64,000 nt of DNA from Saccharopolyspora gregorii (GCF_024734405.1 NZ_CP059556.1:3844001-3908000), one strand, 5' to 3'; positions 6,071 through 15,086 are shown, counted from the stretch's first letter. The notes: a model not told the origin generated them from the letters alone. Program-made: numbers and translations.

Positions 6071-8953
6071 TCAGCAGGAGCGGAGCGCCTCGCGGGCGGC
6101 GGCCAGCTCGTCCGGGCGCCCGGCGAGCTCGGCGAGCGCCACCGCCGCCTCGAAGTGCTCGCGCGCCTCGTCGCGCAGCCCCGCCAGCAGGCAGGTCCGG
6201 CCGAGCCGGTCGCGGAGCTCCACCTCCATCGACGCGTGCCCGCGCGCCGGGAACAGCTCCAGTGCGCGCCGCTGGGCGGCGAGCGCGGCGGTCAGGTCGC
6301 CGCGCGCCTGCTCGGCCGAGCCGAGCCGGGTGAGGCTGGTGGTGAGCAGCGCCGGATCGGCGGACCGCTCGGCCAGGTCGGCGGCGGCGCGCAACGCCTC
6401 GGCCGCGGCGTCGACCTCGCCGACCACGAGCCGGACGCTGCCGGTGTGGCACAGCGCCCGGCCCATCATCCCGGTGCTGCCGAGCTTCTCGCCGAGCGCG
6501 TGCAGGTCGGCGAACCACCGCAGCGCCGCCTCGTGCTCGCCGTCGAGGTGCCGCAGGTAGCCGATGACCGAACCGGCGCGCTCCACCGTCCGGTCGTCGC
6601 CGAGCTCGGTGGCGAGCCGGATCGCTTCGTCCAGCGCGGCGAGCCCTTCCGCGCGGGCACCGGCCATCGCGGTGGCCATGCCGATCCCGGTCTTCGCCCG
6701 GGCCTCCTCCCCGCGCTCGCCGCGGCGGCGCGCGGTGGCCGCGGCGTCCTCGAACAGGGTCAGCGCCTGCGGGTACCGGCAGCGGGCGATCTCCACGGCG
6801 CCGAGGCTGGAGCGCAGCGCGGCCACCATCCGCTGGTCGGTGGCCTCCGGGAGGTGGTCCAGGGCGATCCGCACCGCGTTGTGGCACTCGTGGGCCCGGC
6901 CGCGCGGCAGCAGCTGGTCGACGACGGCCTCGGCGATCCAGCAGGCGTGGTCGACGTGTCCGGTGGCCACCGCGTAGGCGACCACGTCGGACAGGTCGCC
7001 CGCCGAGTCCAGCCAGTCCGCGGCCTCCCGCACCCCGCGGAACGGGGCCGGGGCGCGCTCCGGCGGGATCACCTCGCCCGCGCAGCGCGCGGCGGACAGG
7101 TACAGGTCCAGCAGCCGCCCGGCGGCCGCGGTCGTTTCGGCGGTCTCGTCGGCGGCGAGGCGGCGGGCGAACACGGCGACCAGGTCGTGCAGCCGGTAGC
7201 GGCCCGCGACCGGCTGCTGCACGAGGTTCGCGTCGACGAGGTCCTCCAGCATCCGCAACGCCTGCGCGGGCGTGCGGTCCAGCATGGCGGCGACGGCGAT
7301 GCAGTCCAGCTCCGGCGCGGGTGCGCGGCTGAGGGCGCGGAAGGCGGCGCGTTCCGGGACGGGGATCCTGCGGTAGGACAACCGGAACGCGGCTTCGACG
7401 CTGCGGTCTCCCGCGGTGAGCTCGCCGAGCCGCGCCTCGTCGTCGGAGAGCCGCGCCACCAGGTCGCCCGCGGTCCACATCGGACGGTTCTGCAGCCGGG
7501 CGCCCGCGATGCGCAGCGCCAGCGGCAGCCTTCCGCACAGCCGCACCAGTTCCGCGACGGCGGCGCGCTCCCGCTCGTCGCGCGGTTCGCCGACGACGCC
7601 GCCGAGCAGCCCGCGCGCCGCCGCGTCGTCCAGCGGGCCCAGCGAGACCCGGTGCGCCGCGTCGAGCCCGGCCAGCCTGCGGCGGCTGGTCACCAGCACG
7701 CGGCTGCCGGGCCCCGCGGGCAGCAGCGGGCGCACCTGCGCGGCGCTCGTCGCGTCGTCCAGCACCACCAGCAGCCGCAACCGGTTCGTCGCCGCGCGCC
7801 AGGAGGCCGCGAGCTCGTCCACGTCGTCCGGGATCGCGCTGTCGTCGACGCCGACGGCGCGCAGCAACCGCCGCAGCACCCGTTCCGGCGGCAGCGCCTC
7901 GCGGTCCTCGCGGTGGCCGTGCAGGTCCACGAACAGGCAGCCGGCCGGGCAGTGCGCGCGCAGCGCCCGGGCGGCGGTGACGGCGAGCGCCGTCTTGCCC
8001 GAACCGGCGACGCCGTCCACGGCGGCGACCGACACCGCACCGGGATCGGCCGCGCCGGTCAGCAGCGCCAGCTCCTGCTCCCGGCCGGCCAGCGGGCCCA
8101 CGTCGGCGGGCAGTTCGTCGCGGGTGGCGGGACGGGCCGCGACCGCCCGGCGGCGCGGGGCGAGCGCCGCCTCGTCGCCGAGCAGCACGGCCCGCTGCAC
8201 CCGCTGCGCCGCCGCTCCCGGTTCGACGCCGAGGTCTGCCACCATCCGCTCGCGCAGGTCGGTGAACACCGCGAGCGCGTCCGCCCGCCTGCCGCTGCCG
8301 TGCAGGGCGCGCATCAGCAGCACCGCGAGCGCCTCGTCGTCGGGGTGGGCGACGGCGAGCGCCGAGAGCTCGCCCACCGCTTCGGCGTGCCGCCCCAGCT
8401 CCAGCAGGCAGTCCGCCTGCTGCCGGGCGAGCGCGAGGCGGCGCTCGACCCACTCGCGCCGCCGGGCCGCCGCGCACGGACCGGGCAACCCGGCCAGGGG
8501 TTCGCCGCCGAACAGGGCGAGCGCGTCGGAGCAGTTCCGCACCGCGGTCTCCGGATCGCCCGCCCGCCGGGCGCGGTCCGCCGCGGCGGCGAGCTCGTCC
8601 AGCCGCGCCGAATCCAGCCCCACCCCGGCGCCGTGGAACCGGTAGCCACCCCGGTCGGCGCTGATCACCGGGTCCTGCTCGGTGCCCCCGAGGCTCTTGC
8701 GCAGCCGGTACACGTAACCGGGCACGACCTTCACGCCCGTCCCCGGCGGTTCGTCGCCCCAGACCTCGTCGAGCAACCGCTGCCTGCTGGTGGTCACGTC
8801 CGGCCGCAGCAGCAGGCTCACCAGGAACGCCTGTTGCCGCACCGGACCGAGGTCCAGCTCCGTCGTCCCGCGCCACGCGCGCAGCGGGCCGAGGACGGTG
8901 AACCCGAGTCCGGCGCCGGGCACCGGACGGCCGCCCTCCCGCTCCGCCGACAT
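6071..8953 (-). CDS. AfsR/SARP-family transcriptional regulator with NB-ARC and TPR domains
   Basis: This protein of about 960 residues is a large SARP regulator. Domains in order are an OmpR-like winged helix (about 15-105, including GGYRF), a bacterial transcriptional activator domain (110-260), an NB-ARC-type ATPase with P-loop GVAGSGKTA near 317 (290-560), and tetratricopeptide-like repeats (about 620-950). AfsR-type proteins activate secondary-metabolite or stress genes by binding direct repeats near -35. The ATG at 8953 is preferred over upstream starts that would add basic residues. It is transcribed away from the iron-box acetyltransferase. It could act on the polyketide cluster 23 kb away, but nothing here shows that. 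Confidence 0.9.
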   Translation of the reverse strand: MSAEREGGRPVPGAGLGFTVLGPLRAWRGTTELDLGPVRQQAFLVSLLLRPDVTTSRQRLLDEVWGDEPPGTGVKVVPGYVYRLRKSLGGTEQDPVISADRGGYRFHGAGVGLDSARLDELAAAADRARRAGDPETAVRNCSDALALFGGEPLAGLPGPCAAARRREWVERRLALARQQADCLLELGRHAEAVGELSALAVAHPDDEALAVLLMRALHGSGRRADALAVFTDLRERMVADLGVEPGAAAQRVQRAVLLGDEAALAPRRRAVAARPATRDELPADVGPLAGREQELALLTGAADPGAVSVAAVDGVAGSGKTALAVTAARALRAHCPAGCLFVDLHGHREDREALPPERVLRRLLRAVGVDDSAIPDDVDELAASWRAATNRLRLLVVLDDATSAAQVRPLLPAGPGSRVLVTSRRRLAGLDAAHRVSLGPLDDAAARGLLGGVVGEPRDERERAAVAELVRLCGRLPLALRIAGARLQNRPMWTAGDLVARLSDDEARLGELTAGDRSVEAAFRLSYRRIPVPERAAFRALSRAPAPELDCIAVAAMLDRTPAQALRMLEDLVDANLVQQPVAGRYRLHDLVAVFARRLAADETAETTAAAGRLLDLYLSAARCAGEVIPPERAPAPFRGVREAADWLDSAGDLSDVVAYAVATGHVDHACWIAEAVVDQLLPRGRAHECHNAVRIALDHLPEATDQRMVAALRSSLGAVEIARCRYPQALTLFEDAAATARRRGERGEEARAKTGIGMATAMAGARAEGLAALDEAIRLATELGDDRTVERAGSVIGYLRHLDGEHEAALRWFADLHALGEKLGSTGMMGRALCHTGSVRLVVGEVDAAAEALRAAADLAERSADPALLTTSLTRLGSAEQARGDLTAALAAQRRALELFPARGHASMEVELRDRLGRTCLLAGLRDEAREHFEAAVALAELAGRPDELAAAREALRSC

Positions 8954-9132
8954 GATCCGGAGCTTACGGGGCCGCCGCCCGCCGGAGGCGCGGTTCGCCC
9001 GCACGGCCCCGGATTCACGCGGTCAGCGGGCCTCGTCCAGCCGCCGCGCCCGCACGGCTCGCTCGAACGGGGTGTCACCGCGCACCCGCTGCCCGGCGAG
9101 CTCGCGCCGGGGCATTGCCAGCCGAACGGAAC

Positions 9133-9151
9133 AATGGTTAGGCTAACCTAA
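9133..9151. promoter_or_regulatory. IdeR/DtxR iron box
   Basis: The 19 bases from 9133 match the consensus iron box TTAGGTTAGGCTAACCTAA at 16 of 19 positions; only the first three bases differ. A TAATAC at 9153-9158 directly after it could be the -10 element, so bound Fe-IdeR would block the promoter. The box is 53 bp before the acetyltransferase start and about 180 bp from the divergent SARP gene. Repression of the acetyltransferase under iron-replete conditions is expected. Confidence 0.8.
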
Positions 9152-9204
9152 CTAATACGGCGCGGTCGATCGAGCAGGCCCGCTCGCAACCCGACGGAGG
9201 CACC

Positions 9205-9774
9205 ATGGCGTGGAGCAGGACCCCGCAGGACATCTCGTTCAGCACCTTCGACCTGAACTGGGGCTTTCTCGCCATCCGGCCCATCGACGTGCGCAACGAC
9301 GTGACGCTGCTGCACCGGTGGCTGATCGACCCGCGCACCACGCCGCGCTCTCCGGGCCGGGTCTCCCGGGTGCGGCGGCTGCTCGAAGCGATGCTGGTGG
9401 AGCCGGAACGCCGCCTGTACCTCGGATTCCGGGACGACATCCCGGCTTTCCTGTTCGAGACCTTCCGCCCCGAGCACGATCCGCAGGCCCCGCGACCGGG
9501 CGCGGTGGGCGTGCGGATGCTGTCCGCGCCCGGCGAGGAGGACACCCCGGGGTTCTCCACCGCGATCCTGCGCACCATCGTGAAGCTGGTCCTCGACGAC
9601 CCGGTCCACGACCGCGTCGTGCTGGAGTCCGATGTGGCCGAAGCCCGGCTGACCCGGCTCGCCGCCGGGTTCCACACCGAGCAGCGGATCACCGCGCACG
9701 GCAGTGAGATCTTCGTCAGCACCTGCTCCCGCGCGGACGTGCGCACCGAGTTCGGGCTGGAGGCCGCGGGCTGA
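9205..9774 (+). CDS. Siderophore-type N-acetyltransferase (GNAT, IucB/MbtK-like)
   Basis: This 189-residue protein of the Acetyltransf_8 subgroup of GNAT enzymes resembles IucB and the mycobactin acylase MbtK, which acylate hydroxylysine or hydroxyornithine nitrogens during siderophore assembly. The conserved FRPIDVRNDVTLLHRW-like N-terminal region and the central acyl-CoA-binding segment containing GVRML are present. The ATG has GGAGG at 9196-9200. An IdeR box overlaps the promoter, supporting an iron-acquisition role. No siderophore synthetase or hydroxylase is in the window, so its partners are encoded elsewhere. It ends exactly where the convergent CDF gene ends. Confidence 0.8.
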   Translation: MAWSRTPQDISFSTFDLNWGFLAIRPIDVRNDVTLLHRWLIDPRTTPRSPGRVSRVRRLLEAMLVEPERRLYLGFRDDIPAFLFETFRPEHDPQAPRPGAVGVRMLSAPGEEDTPGFSTAILRTIVKLVLDDPVHDRVVLESDVAEARLTRLAAGFHTEQRITAHGSEIFVSTCSRADVRTEFGLEAAG

Positions 9775-10752
9775 TCAGCCCCCGTCGAGGCCGTAGCGGG
9801 CGAGCCTGCGGGCGCGCACGTGCGGGTCCTCGCGCGGCACCGGCTCCAGGAAGATCTCGTCCAGGTCCGGGAACCGCGCGCGCAGCTCGTCGTCCAGCCG
9901 CACGCACAACCGCTCCACGTCCCCCGCGCTGAGGCTGTCCCGGAAGTCGAGGCGGGCGCACAGCAGCACCCGGTCGGTGCCGGTCATCATCGTCATCAGG
10001 TCCACGACGGCGCTGATCCCCTCGTGCCCGGCCAGGTGCTCGCGCACACCGCGCACCAGCGCCGGGCCCGCCGAGCGGCCGATCAGCAGCCCCATGTTGG
10101 CGCGTCCGAGCGCGTAGGCGACCCCCGCCAGCAGCACGCCGATCAGCAGCGACGCCACGCCGTCCCACACCCCGGAGCCAGTCAGCTGGTGCAGGCCGAC
10201 CCCGGCGAACGCCAGCAACAGCCCGATCAGCGCCGCCCCGTCCTCGAAGAACACGGTGACCACCGTCGGGTCGTCGCTGCCGCGCATCCAGCGCACGAAG
10301 GTGGTGCCCTCGGCCTTCGCCTCGGCGCGGACCTGGAGCACGGCCCGCAGCCACGAGGTGCCCTCCAGCAGGAACGCGCCGCCGAGCACCGCGTAGGCGA
10401 CCCACGGCAGGGTCTGCTCGGACTCGCCGCTCGCGACGGTGCGCACCCCTTCGATGATGGCGAACACCCCGCCGGAGACGAAGATCGACACGGCGGCGAT
10501 CAGCGCCCAGAAGTAGCGGGCCTTGCCGTAGCCGAACGGGTGGCGCCGGTCGGCCGGCCGGGACGAGCGCCGCAGCCCCGTCAGCAGCAGGCCCTGCGTG
10601 GTGGTGTCGGCCGCCGAGTGCGCCGCCTCCGCCAGCATCGCCCCGGATCCGGTGATCAGGCCCGCCACCAGCTTGAGCAGCCCGATCGCCAGGTTCGCGC
10701 CCAGCGCGAGCAGCACCGTCGCCGTGCTCTCGCCGCTCTCCTCCTCGGCCAT
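9775..10752 (-). CDS. Cation diffusion facilitator (ZnT9-like) transporter
   Basis: This 325-residue membrane protein has about six predicted transmembrane helices followed by a cytoplasmic domain from about residue 230. Helix 2 carries the metal-site motif HSAAD (His45, Asp49). In the second metal-binding helix the usual HxxxD is replaced by Glu170-Asp171 (FFEDGAALIG), as in the ZnT9-like branch. It probably exports or compartmentalises Zn2+ or a similar divalent cation. It is divergent from corA with an 83-bp shared upstream region. The non-canonical second site makes the metal specificity uncertain. Confidence 0.85.
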   Translation of the reverse strand: MAEEESGESTATVLLALGANLAIGLLKLVAGLITGSGAMLAEAAHSAADTTTQGLLLTGLRRSSRPADRRHPFGYGKARYFWALIAAVSIFVSGGVFAIIEGVRTVASGESEQTLPWVAYAVLGGAFLLEGTSWLRAVLQVRAEAKAEGTTFVRWMRGSDDPTVVTVFFEDGAALIGLLLAFAGVGLHQLTGSGVWDGVASLLIGVLLAGVAYALGRANMGLLIGRSAGPALVRGVREHLAGHEGISAVVDLMTMMTGTDRVLLCARLDFRDSLSAGDVERLCVRLDDELRARFPDLDEIFLEPVPREDPHVRARRLARYGLDGG

Positions 10753-10835
10753 CGGCCGATCGTAGAGCAGCCGACCGCCCGGAGGCGGTCCTCGCGCGGG
10801 GGCCGGCCCGAGCCGCGCGCTGCTAGCGTCGGCGG

Positions 10836-11774
10836 ATGGACATCCTGCGGTCGGTCGACGTCGAACGGATGCGGGCGCTGCGCGAGCGCGGCGAGTTCTT
10901 CTGGCTCGACCTGACGGACCCGAACGGCGACGAGCTCGCCACCGTCAGCTCCCTGTTCGACGTGCACGCGCTGGCCATCGAGGACAGCCACGAGTTCGGC
11001 CAGCGCGCCAAGATCGACGAGTACGAGCACGGTTCGCTGCTGGTGTTCTTCGGCGCCGAACCCGGCGAGCACGGGCACCCCGCGCTGGTCGAGGTCCACC
11101 TCCACCTGTCCGAGCAGGCGCTGATCACCGTCCGGCGCGTGCGGCTGACCGCGGTGGACGACGCGGCCCGCCACCTGTCCGAGAACCCGCCCGCGCACTT
11201 GGGCGAGGCGGTGCACGCCGTGCTGGACGCGCTCACCGACAGCCTGCTGACCGCGCTGGAGGGGTACGACGACGACATCGACGAACTGCACGACGCGGTC
11301 GCGCTGCAACCCACTCCGGCCACCCGCAGGCGGATCTTCGCGTTGCGCCGCCAGCTGTCCCGGCTGCGGCAGGTCGTGGTGCCGCAGCGGGACCTGCTCG
11401 CGCCGGGCGGCACCGTCCTCGACGCGGTGCCCGCGCTGCGGGGGAAGGGTTCGGCGGTCTCGATCCGGGACGTGCACGACCACCTGGACCAGGCGACGCG
11501 GCTGCTCGGCTCCTACCGGGAGCAGCTGGCGAGCCTGCTGGACCTGTACCTGGCGGAGGTCTCCACCCGGCTCAACGAGTTCATGCGGCGGCTGTCGGTG
11601 ATCGCCACCGTGTTCCTGCCGCTGTCGTTCTTCGTCGGTTTCTTCGGGATGAACTTCGGGTGGATGCAGGACAAGATCACGCCCGCGTGGACGTTCTTCG
11701 TGTTCGGCATCGGGCTGCTGGTCGCCTCCGGCGCAGTCGTCGCCTGGTACCTGCGGCGCACCGGCGCCCGTTGA
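10836..11774 (+). CDS. corA: CorA-family Mg2+/Co2+ channel
   Basis: This 312-residue protein has a large soluble N-terminal domain, a long helix and two C-terminal transmembrane helices. The diagnostic GMN signature is at residues 271-273 at the end of the first membrane helix (FFGMNFGWM), forming the selectivity filter of the pentameric channel. Length and layout are typical of CorA. It is divergent from the CDF gene, giving a pair of metal-ion transport genes. The start ATG gives the conserved N-terminal strand; upstream there is only weak ribosome-site complementarity. Confidence 0.93.
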   Translation: MDILRSVDVERMRALRERGEFFWLDLTDPNGDELATVSSLFDVHALAIEDSHEFGQRAKIDEYEHGSLLVFFGAEPGEHGHPALVEVHLHLSEQALITVRRVRLTAVDDAARHLSENPPAHLGEAVHAVLDALTDSLLTALEGYDDDIDELHDAVALQPTPATRRRIFALRRQLSRLRQVVVPQRDLLAPGGTVLDAVPALRGKGSAVSIRDVHDHLDQATRLLGSYREQLASLLDLYLAEVSTRLNEFMRRLSVIATVFLPLSFFVGFFGMNFGWMQDKITPAWTFFVFGIGLLVASGAVVAWYLRRTGAR

Positions 11775-11843
11775 CGTTCCGCCCCACCACCCGGCACGGC
11801 CGGTGCCCGGCGCGGGTGCCGAGCCCGGCGGTAGCGTCGAGCG

Positions 11844-12770
11844 GTGCGATTCGACGGGATCCGGTTCGACCCGCGGCTGGCCCCGCTGATCGACGAGACA
11901 CGAGCCTTCTACGCCCGGCGCTCCCCCGGCCGCGGCCCGCGCGGTGCGGACGAACTCCGGTCGATGCGTGCCGCCGCACCCGTTCCCGCACCGTCGGATC
12001 CGCCCGCGAGGTGCGAACTCGCCGAGAGCGGCGGGCGTTCGGTTCCGGTCCGGGTGCAGCTGCCCCGCGCGGGTTCGCCCGCGGGGGTGCTGCTCGACCT
12101 CCACGGCGGCGGCTTCTACCTGGGTTCGGCCGCCGACCACGACGTCCGCAACCAGGACCTGGCCGACGCGCTCGGCATCACCGTCCTCCAGTTCGGGACC
12201 TACGGCCTGACTGCCTGACGCTGAACCTGCCCGGCGGGTCGGTTTCCTGTCAGCGGCGAAGCCGCTGAGCCGACGACCACCTGAGACACCGGCACCGCCG
12301 CGGGTTCTCAGCGGCTTCCTCGCGAGGACAGCGATGTCGCCGTGTGTCGGACACACATCAGACATCGATCCCGCAGCGAGGAAGTCGCTGAGGTTCCGCC
12401 ACCCGAGCACTACGCGACAGAAGTAGCGAGACAGGCAGTGAGCGGGCGGACGCCGAGCGGGCGGTTGATCGCCGACGAGTACTTCATCGAGGCCTACGCG
12501 GGGCACGTGCCCGACCGCGCCCACCCGGACGTGTCACCGATCTACGCCGACCTGTCCGGCCTGCCGCCGGTGCGGCTGGTCGTCGGCGCGGAGGACGTGC
12601 TGCTCGGCGACAACCGCGCGATGGCCGCGCGGCTGGCCGCGGCCGGTGTCGACGTGGACCTGCGGGTCTACCCCGCCGCACCGCACGGTTTCACCGCCCA
12701 CCCGACCCCGATGGCGGACGCCGCGCGGGCCGACGTGCGGCAGTGGCTCGCCGGACATCTCGGCGCGTGA
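11844..12770 (+). pseudogene. Broken alpha/beta-hydrolase (esterase) pseudogene
   Basis: Two pieces of one HSL-type hydrolase lie in the same frame. The first piece (11844 to about 12190) encodes the N-terminal domain with the oxyanion motif HGGG and reads out of homology into a TGA stop at 12216-12218. The second piece (about 12425-12770) encodes the end of the family, with the acid region VVGAEDVLLGD and the His in APHGFTAH. The middle, which should hold the GxSxG nucleophile and roughly 100 residues, is gone and replaced by about 230 bp of palindromic non-coding sequence. A functional product is therefore very unlikely. Confidence 0.8.
12250..12397. repeat. Palindromic repeat DNA inside the broken esterase gene
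   Basis: This is a composite of hairpins. TCAGCGGC/GCCGCTGA form an 8-bp stem with a 3-base loop at 12250-12268. Next comes a large imperfect palindrome (12303-12397): a 17-bp arm at 307-323 (offset 12000) matches 376-392 with one wobble, CGATGTC at 332-338 matches GACATCG at 361-367, and GTGTGT/ACACAC close the centre. The first hairpin and the arm share the 12-mer GAAGCCGCTGAG. The region looks like a mobile or REP-like non-coding element that disrupted the gene. Family membership is inferred. Confidence 0.7.
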
Positions 12771-12773
12771 CGT

Positions 12774-12805
12774 GCGGGCGGGGGGCGCCGTTCGTCCCCG
12801 CCCGC
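12774..12805. terminator. Probable bidirectional terminator hairpin
   Basis: GCGGGCGGGG at 12774-12783 pairs perfectly with CCCCGCCCGC at 12796-12805, leaving a 12-base loop. It sits in the 109-bp gap between the end of the esterase pseudogene and the convergent end of the FAD monooxygenase. It has no U-tract, as is common for actinomycete terminators. Confidence 0.55.
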
Positions 12806-12879
12806 TCCTCGCCGGTCGAGCGGCATCGCACGAGTTCCCGGCACCCGGCGTTGACCTGCCGCCGGGCGGCCGGTGCGCG

Positions 12880-14046
12880 CTACGGGCGGGTGGCGGCGGC
12901 TCGGGCGTCGTGCGAGTGGATCCAGTGCAGCGTGGTGCCGATGCCGGTGAGCTGGTGGTCGCGCCGCTCCGCTTCCGCACCGTCGGGCAGGTGCAGCAGG
13001 TCGGAGGCGATCCAGGAGCTGCGCTGCACCGCGCGGGTGCGGGCGCGCCGCAGCCGGGCGTAGCGCCGCAGCGCGGTGCCGCGGTCGCCGTCGCGGAGGC
13101 ATTCGGCGAGGGTCACGGCGTCCTCGATGGTCTGGTTCGCGCCCTGCCCGTGGTGCGGCAGCATCGCGTGCGCCGCGTCGCCGAGCAGCACCGCGCCGCC
13201 GCGGTACCAGCGGTTCAGCGCCCGCTGCCCGAACAGCGCCCAGCGCTGCGGCAGCGAGGTGCGCTCGACCAGTTCCCGCACGCCGGGGTGCCAGTCCGCG
13301 AAGCGGTCCCGGATCCGCTCCACCGGCACGTCCTCGGTCCAGCCCGGCGCGGACCACCGCTCGGGTTCGTGCACGACGGCCAGGAAGTTCACGATCGAGC
13401 CATCGCCGATCGGGTAGTGCAGCAGGTGCGCGCCCGGACCCATCCAGAACTGGATCGCCTGCGGGTCCGGCAGCGACGGCAGCTGCTCGACCGGCACCAG
13501 CCCGCGGAATCCGCTGGTGCCCGAGTAGGTGGCGGGGTCCTCGCCGGTCACCCAGCGCCGCACGGCGGAGTGCACGCCGTCGGCGCCGACGACCACCTCG
13601 GCCTCGGTGACCGAGCCGTCGGCGAATTCGAGCCGGTGGCCGGAACCGGCCGCAGAGATCCCGACCAGCCTGCGGCCGAGCCGGACCCGGTCCCCGCACT
13701 CCGCCGCGAGCAGCCGTTGCAGGTCGGCGCGGTGCACGCCGTAGTAGGGGGCGCCGAAGCGGCGTTCGTAGTCGGCGGCGACCGGGTGGTCGTGCACCCG
13801 GGCGCCGCTGTCCCAGCGCCGGTAGATCAGCTCGGTGGGCACCGCACCGCAGCGGGCGAGCCCTTCGCCCAGGCCGAGTTCGCGCAGCACCCGGGTGCCG
13901 TTCGCGGACAGCGCCACGGCCGCGCCGACCTCCCGCAGCTCGGGAGCCTGCTCGTGCACCTCCGCGTCCACCCCGCGCCGCCGCAGCGCCAGCGCGAGCG
14001 TGAGCCCGCCGATCCCGCCGCCGATGATCGCCACCGGTGCCGCCAT
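12880..14046 (-). CDS. FAD-dependent aromatic hydroxylase (salicylate hydroxylase-like)
   Basis: This 388-residue class A flavoprotein monooxygenase resembles salicylate 1-hydroxylase and 3-hydroxybenzoate 6-hydroxylase. The N-terminal dinucleotide fold has GGGIGG near residues 9-14, and the second FAD motif GDAAHAMLPHHGQGANQTIED lies near 280-300. Such enzymes use NAD(P)H and O2 to hydroxylate phenolic acids. The ATG at 14046 starts the protein right at the FAD fold; the frame is open further upstream, but that sequence does not belong to the family. A near-perfect palindrome stands 34 bp upstream. The substrate is not determined. Confidence 0.88.
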   Translation of the reverse strand: MAAPVAIIGGGIGGLTLALALRRRGVDAEVHEQAPELREVGAAVALSANGTRVLRELGLGEGLARCGAVPTELIYRRWDSGARVHDHPVAADYERRFGAPYYGVHRADLQRLLAAECGDRVRLGRRLVGISAAGSGHRLEFADGSVTEAEVVVGADGVHSAVRRWVTGEDPATYSGTSGFRGLVPVEQLPSLPDPQAIQFWMGPGAHLLHYPIGDGSIVNFLAVVHEPERWSAPGWTEDVPVERIRDRFADWHPGVRELVERTSLPQRWALFGQRALNRWYRGGAVLLGDAAHAMLPHHGQGANQTIEDAVTLAECLRDGDRGTALRRYARLRRARTRAVQRSSWIASDLLHLPDGAEAERRDHQLTGIGTTLHWIHSHDARAAATRP

Positions 14047-14079
14047 CGCCCTGCCACCCCGATTCCCACAACATCGTTC

Positions 14080-14095
14080 GTGTACGTACGGACAC
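14080..14095. promoter_or_regulatory. Palindromic operator before FAD monooxygenase
   Basis: GTGTACGTACGGACAC is a 16-bp palindrome with one mismatched pair and GTACGTAC at its heart. It lies 34 bp before the monooxygenase start, where a repressor would block transcription. Its sequence differs from the GTTC-N7-GAAC boxes nearby, so a different regulator (TetR or MarR type) is expected. Confidence 0.5.
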
Positions 14096-14273
14096 TGCGG
14101 AGGATCTGCCCGATCGCCCGTCCGGTCAAGACCTCTTGGACGCCCGTCGCAACGCGCACCGCGTCGCACTCGTCGCCCGTCCCGGCCTGCGGCGACGGCC
14201 CACCAGTCCCCTCCGGCGCGGCACCGCCCGGCGATCCCCCGCGAGTCCGTCCCGGCACCGGACGGCCGAGCGG

Positions 14274-15086
14274 TCACCGCACCCAGCGGTACGGGGTGGT
14301 GGTCGAGACGGCGCGCAGGCCGGAACGTTCCAGGATCGAGCGCGAGTACTCCGTGCAGTCGCTGTGCACCAACGACTTCCCGAGCTCCAGCGCGGCCCGC
14401 GCCCGCGCGGCGGTGAGCGCCCGGTAGATCCCGCGGCCGCGCCACTCCGGCCGGGTGGCGCCGCCCCAGATCCCGGCGAAGTCGGTGCCGGGCACGGGTT
14501 CGAGCCGTCCGGTGCACACGACGACCCCGGCAGCCTCGGCGAGCCACAGCTGCATGCCGTCGTCGAGCGCGAGCCTGCGCAGCACCGCATCGACCGCGGC
14601 GGCGGAGACGGGCTCGCCGAACACCTCGTCCTCCATCGCGCACATCGCCCGCACGTCGGGCTCGTCCACCACCCGGCGCAGCGCGACGCCCGCGGGCAGC
14701 GGCACGTCGGCGACGAGCGCCCGGACGGGGCCGATCATGATGGTCTCCGGCTCATCCGGCGCGAATCCGGCGGCGAGCAGGGCGTCGTGCAGGCCGGGGG
14801 CGCGGTCGTGGCCGCGGGTCTTCCACTCGACGCGCTCGATCGCCGGGTCCGCGCGGTAGTGCTCGACGACGTCGGCGACCAGCCGCCGGACCTGCCCGGC
14901 GCCGGCGCCACCGAGGTCCCGGTAGGTGACGAACCCGCGCCCGCCCGCGTAGGTCGCCAGGCGCAGCGGGCCGCACCTGGCCACCGACAGGGCGCCGGGG
15001 ATCTCCGCATCGGTGCGCAGTTGGTCGTCGTAGGCCGCCAGCAGGCTCGTCGAGTCGTCCACGCGGATCATCTTCAGCGGCACCAT
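14274..15086 (-). CDS. GNAT-family N-acetyltransferase
   Basis: This protein of about 270 residues has a C-terminal GNAT domain. The acetyl-CoA pyrophosphate-binding motif is RPEWRGRGIYRAL, near residue 228, preceded by the WGGAT strand. The N-terminal half looks like a degenerate second GNAT-like domain. Start choice is uncertain: ATG 15086, ATG 15071 and TTG 15098 are in frame and none has a good ribosome site. It is divergent from the amine-oxidase operon, and a GTTC-N7-GAAC box lies 98 bp upstream, so it may belong to the same regulon. The substrate is unknown. Confidence 0.75.
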   Translation of the reverse strand: MVPLKMIRVDDSTSLLAAYDDQLRTDAEIPGALSVARCGPLRLATYAGGRGFVTYRDLGGAGAGQVRRLVADVVEHYRADPAIERVEWKTRGHDRAPGLHDALLAAGFAPDEPETIMIGPVRALVADVPLPAGVALRRVVDEPDVRAMCAMEDEVFGEPVSAAAVDAVLRRLALDDGMQLWLAEAAGVVVCTGRLEPVPGTDFAGIWGGATRPEWRGRGIYRALTAARARAALELGKSLVHSDCTEYSRSILERSGLRAVSTTTPYRWVR

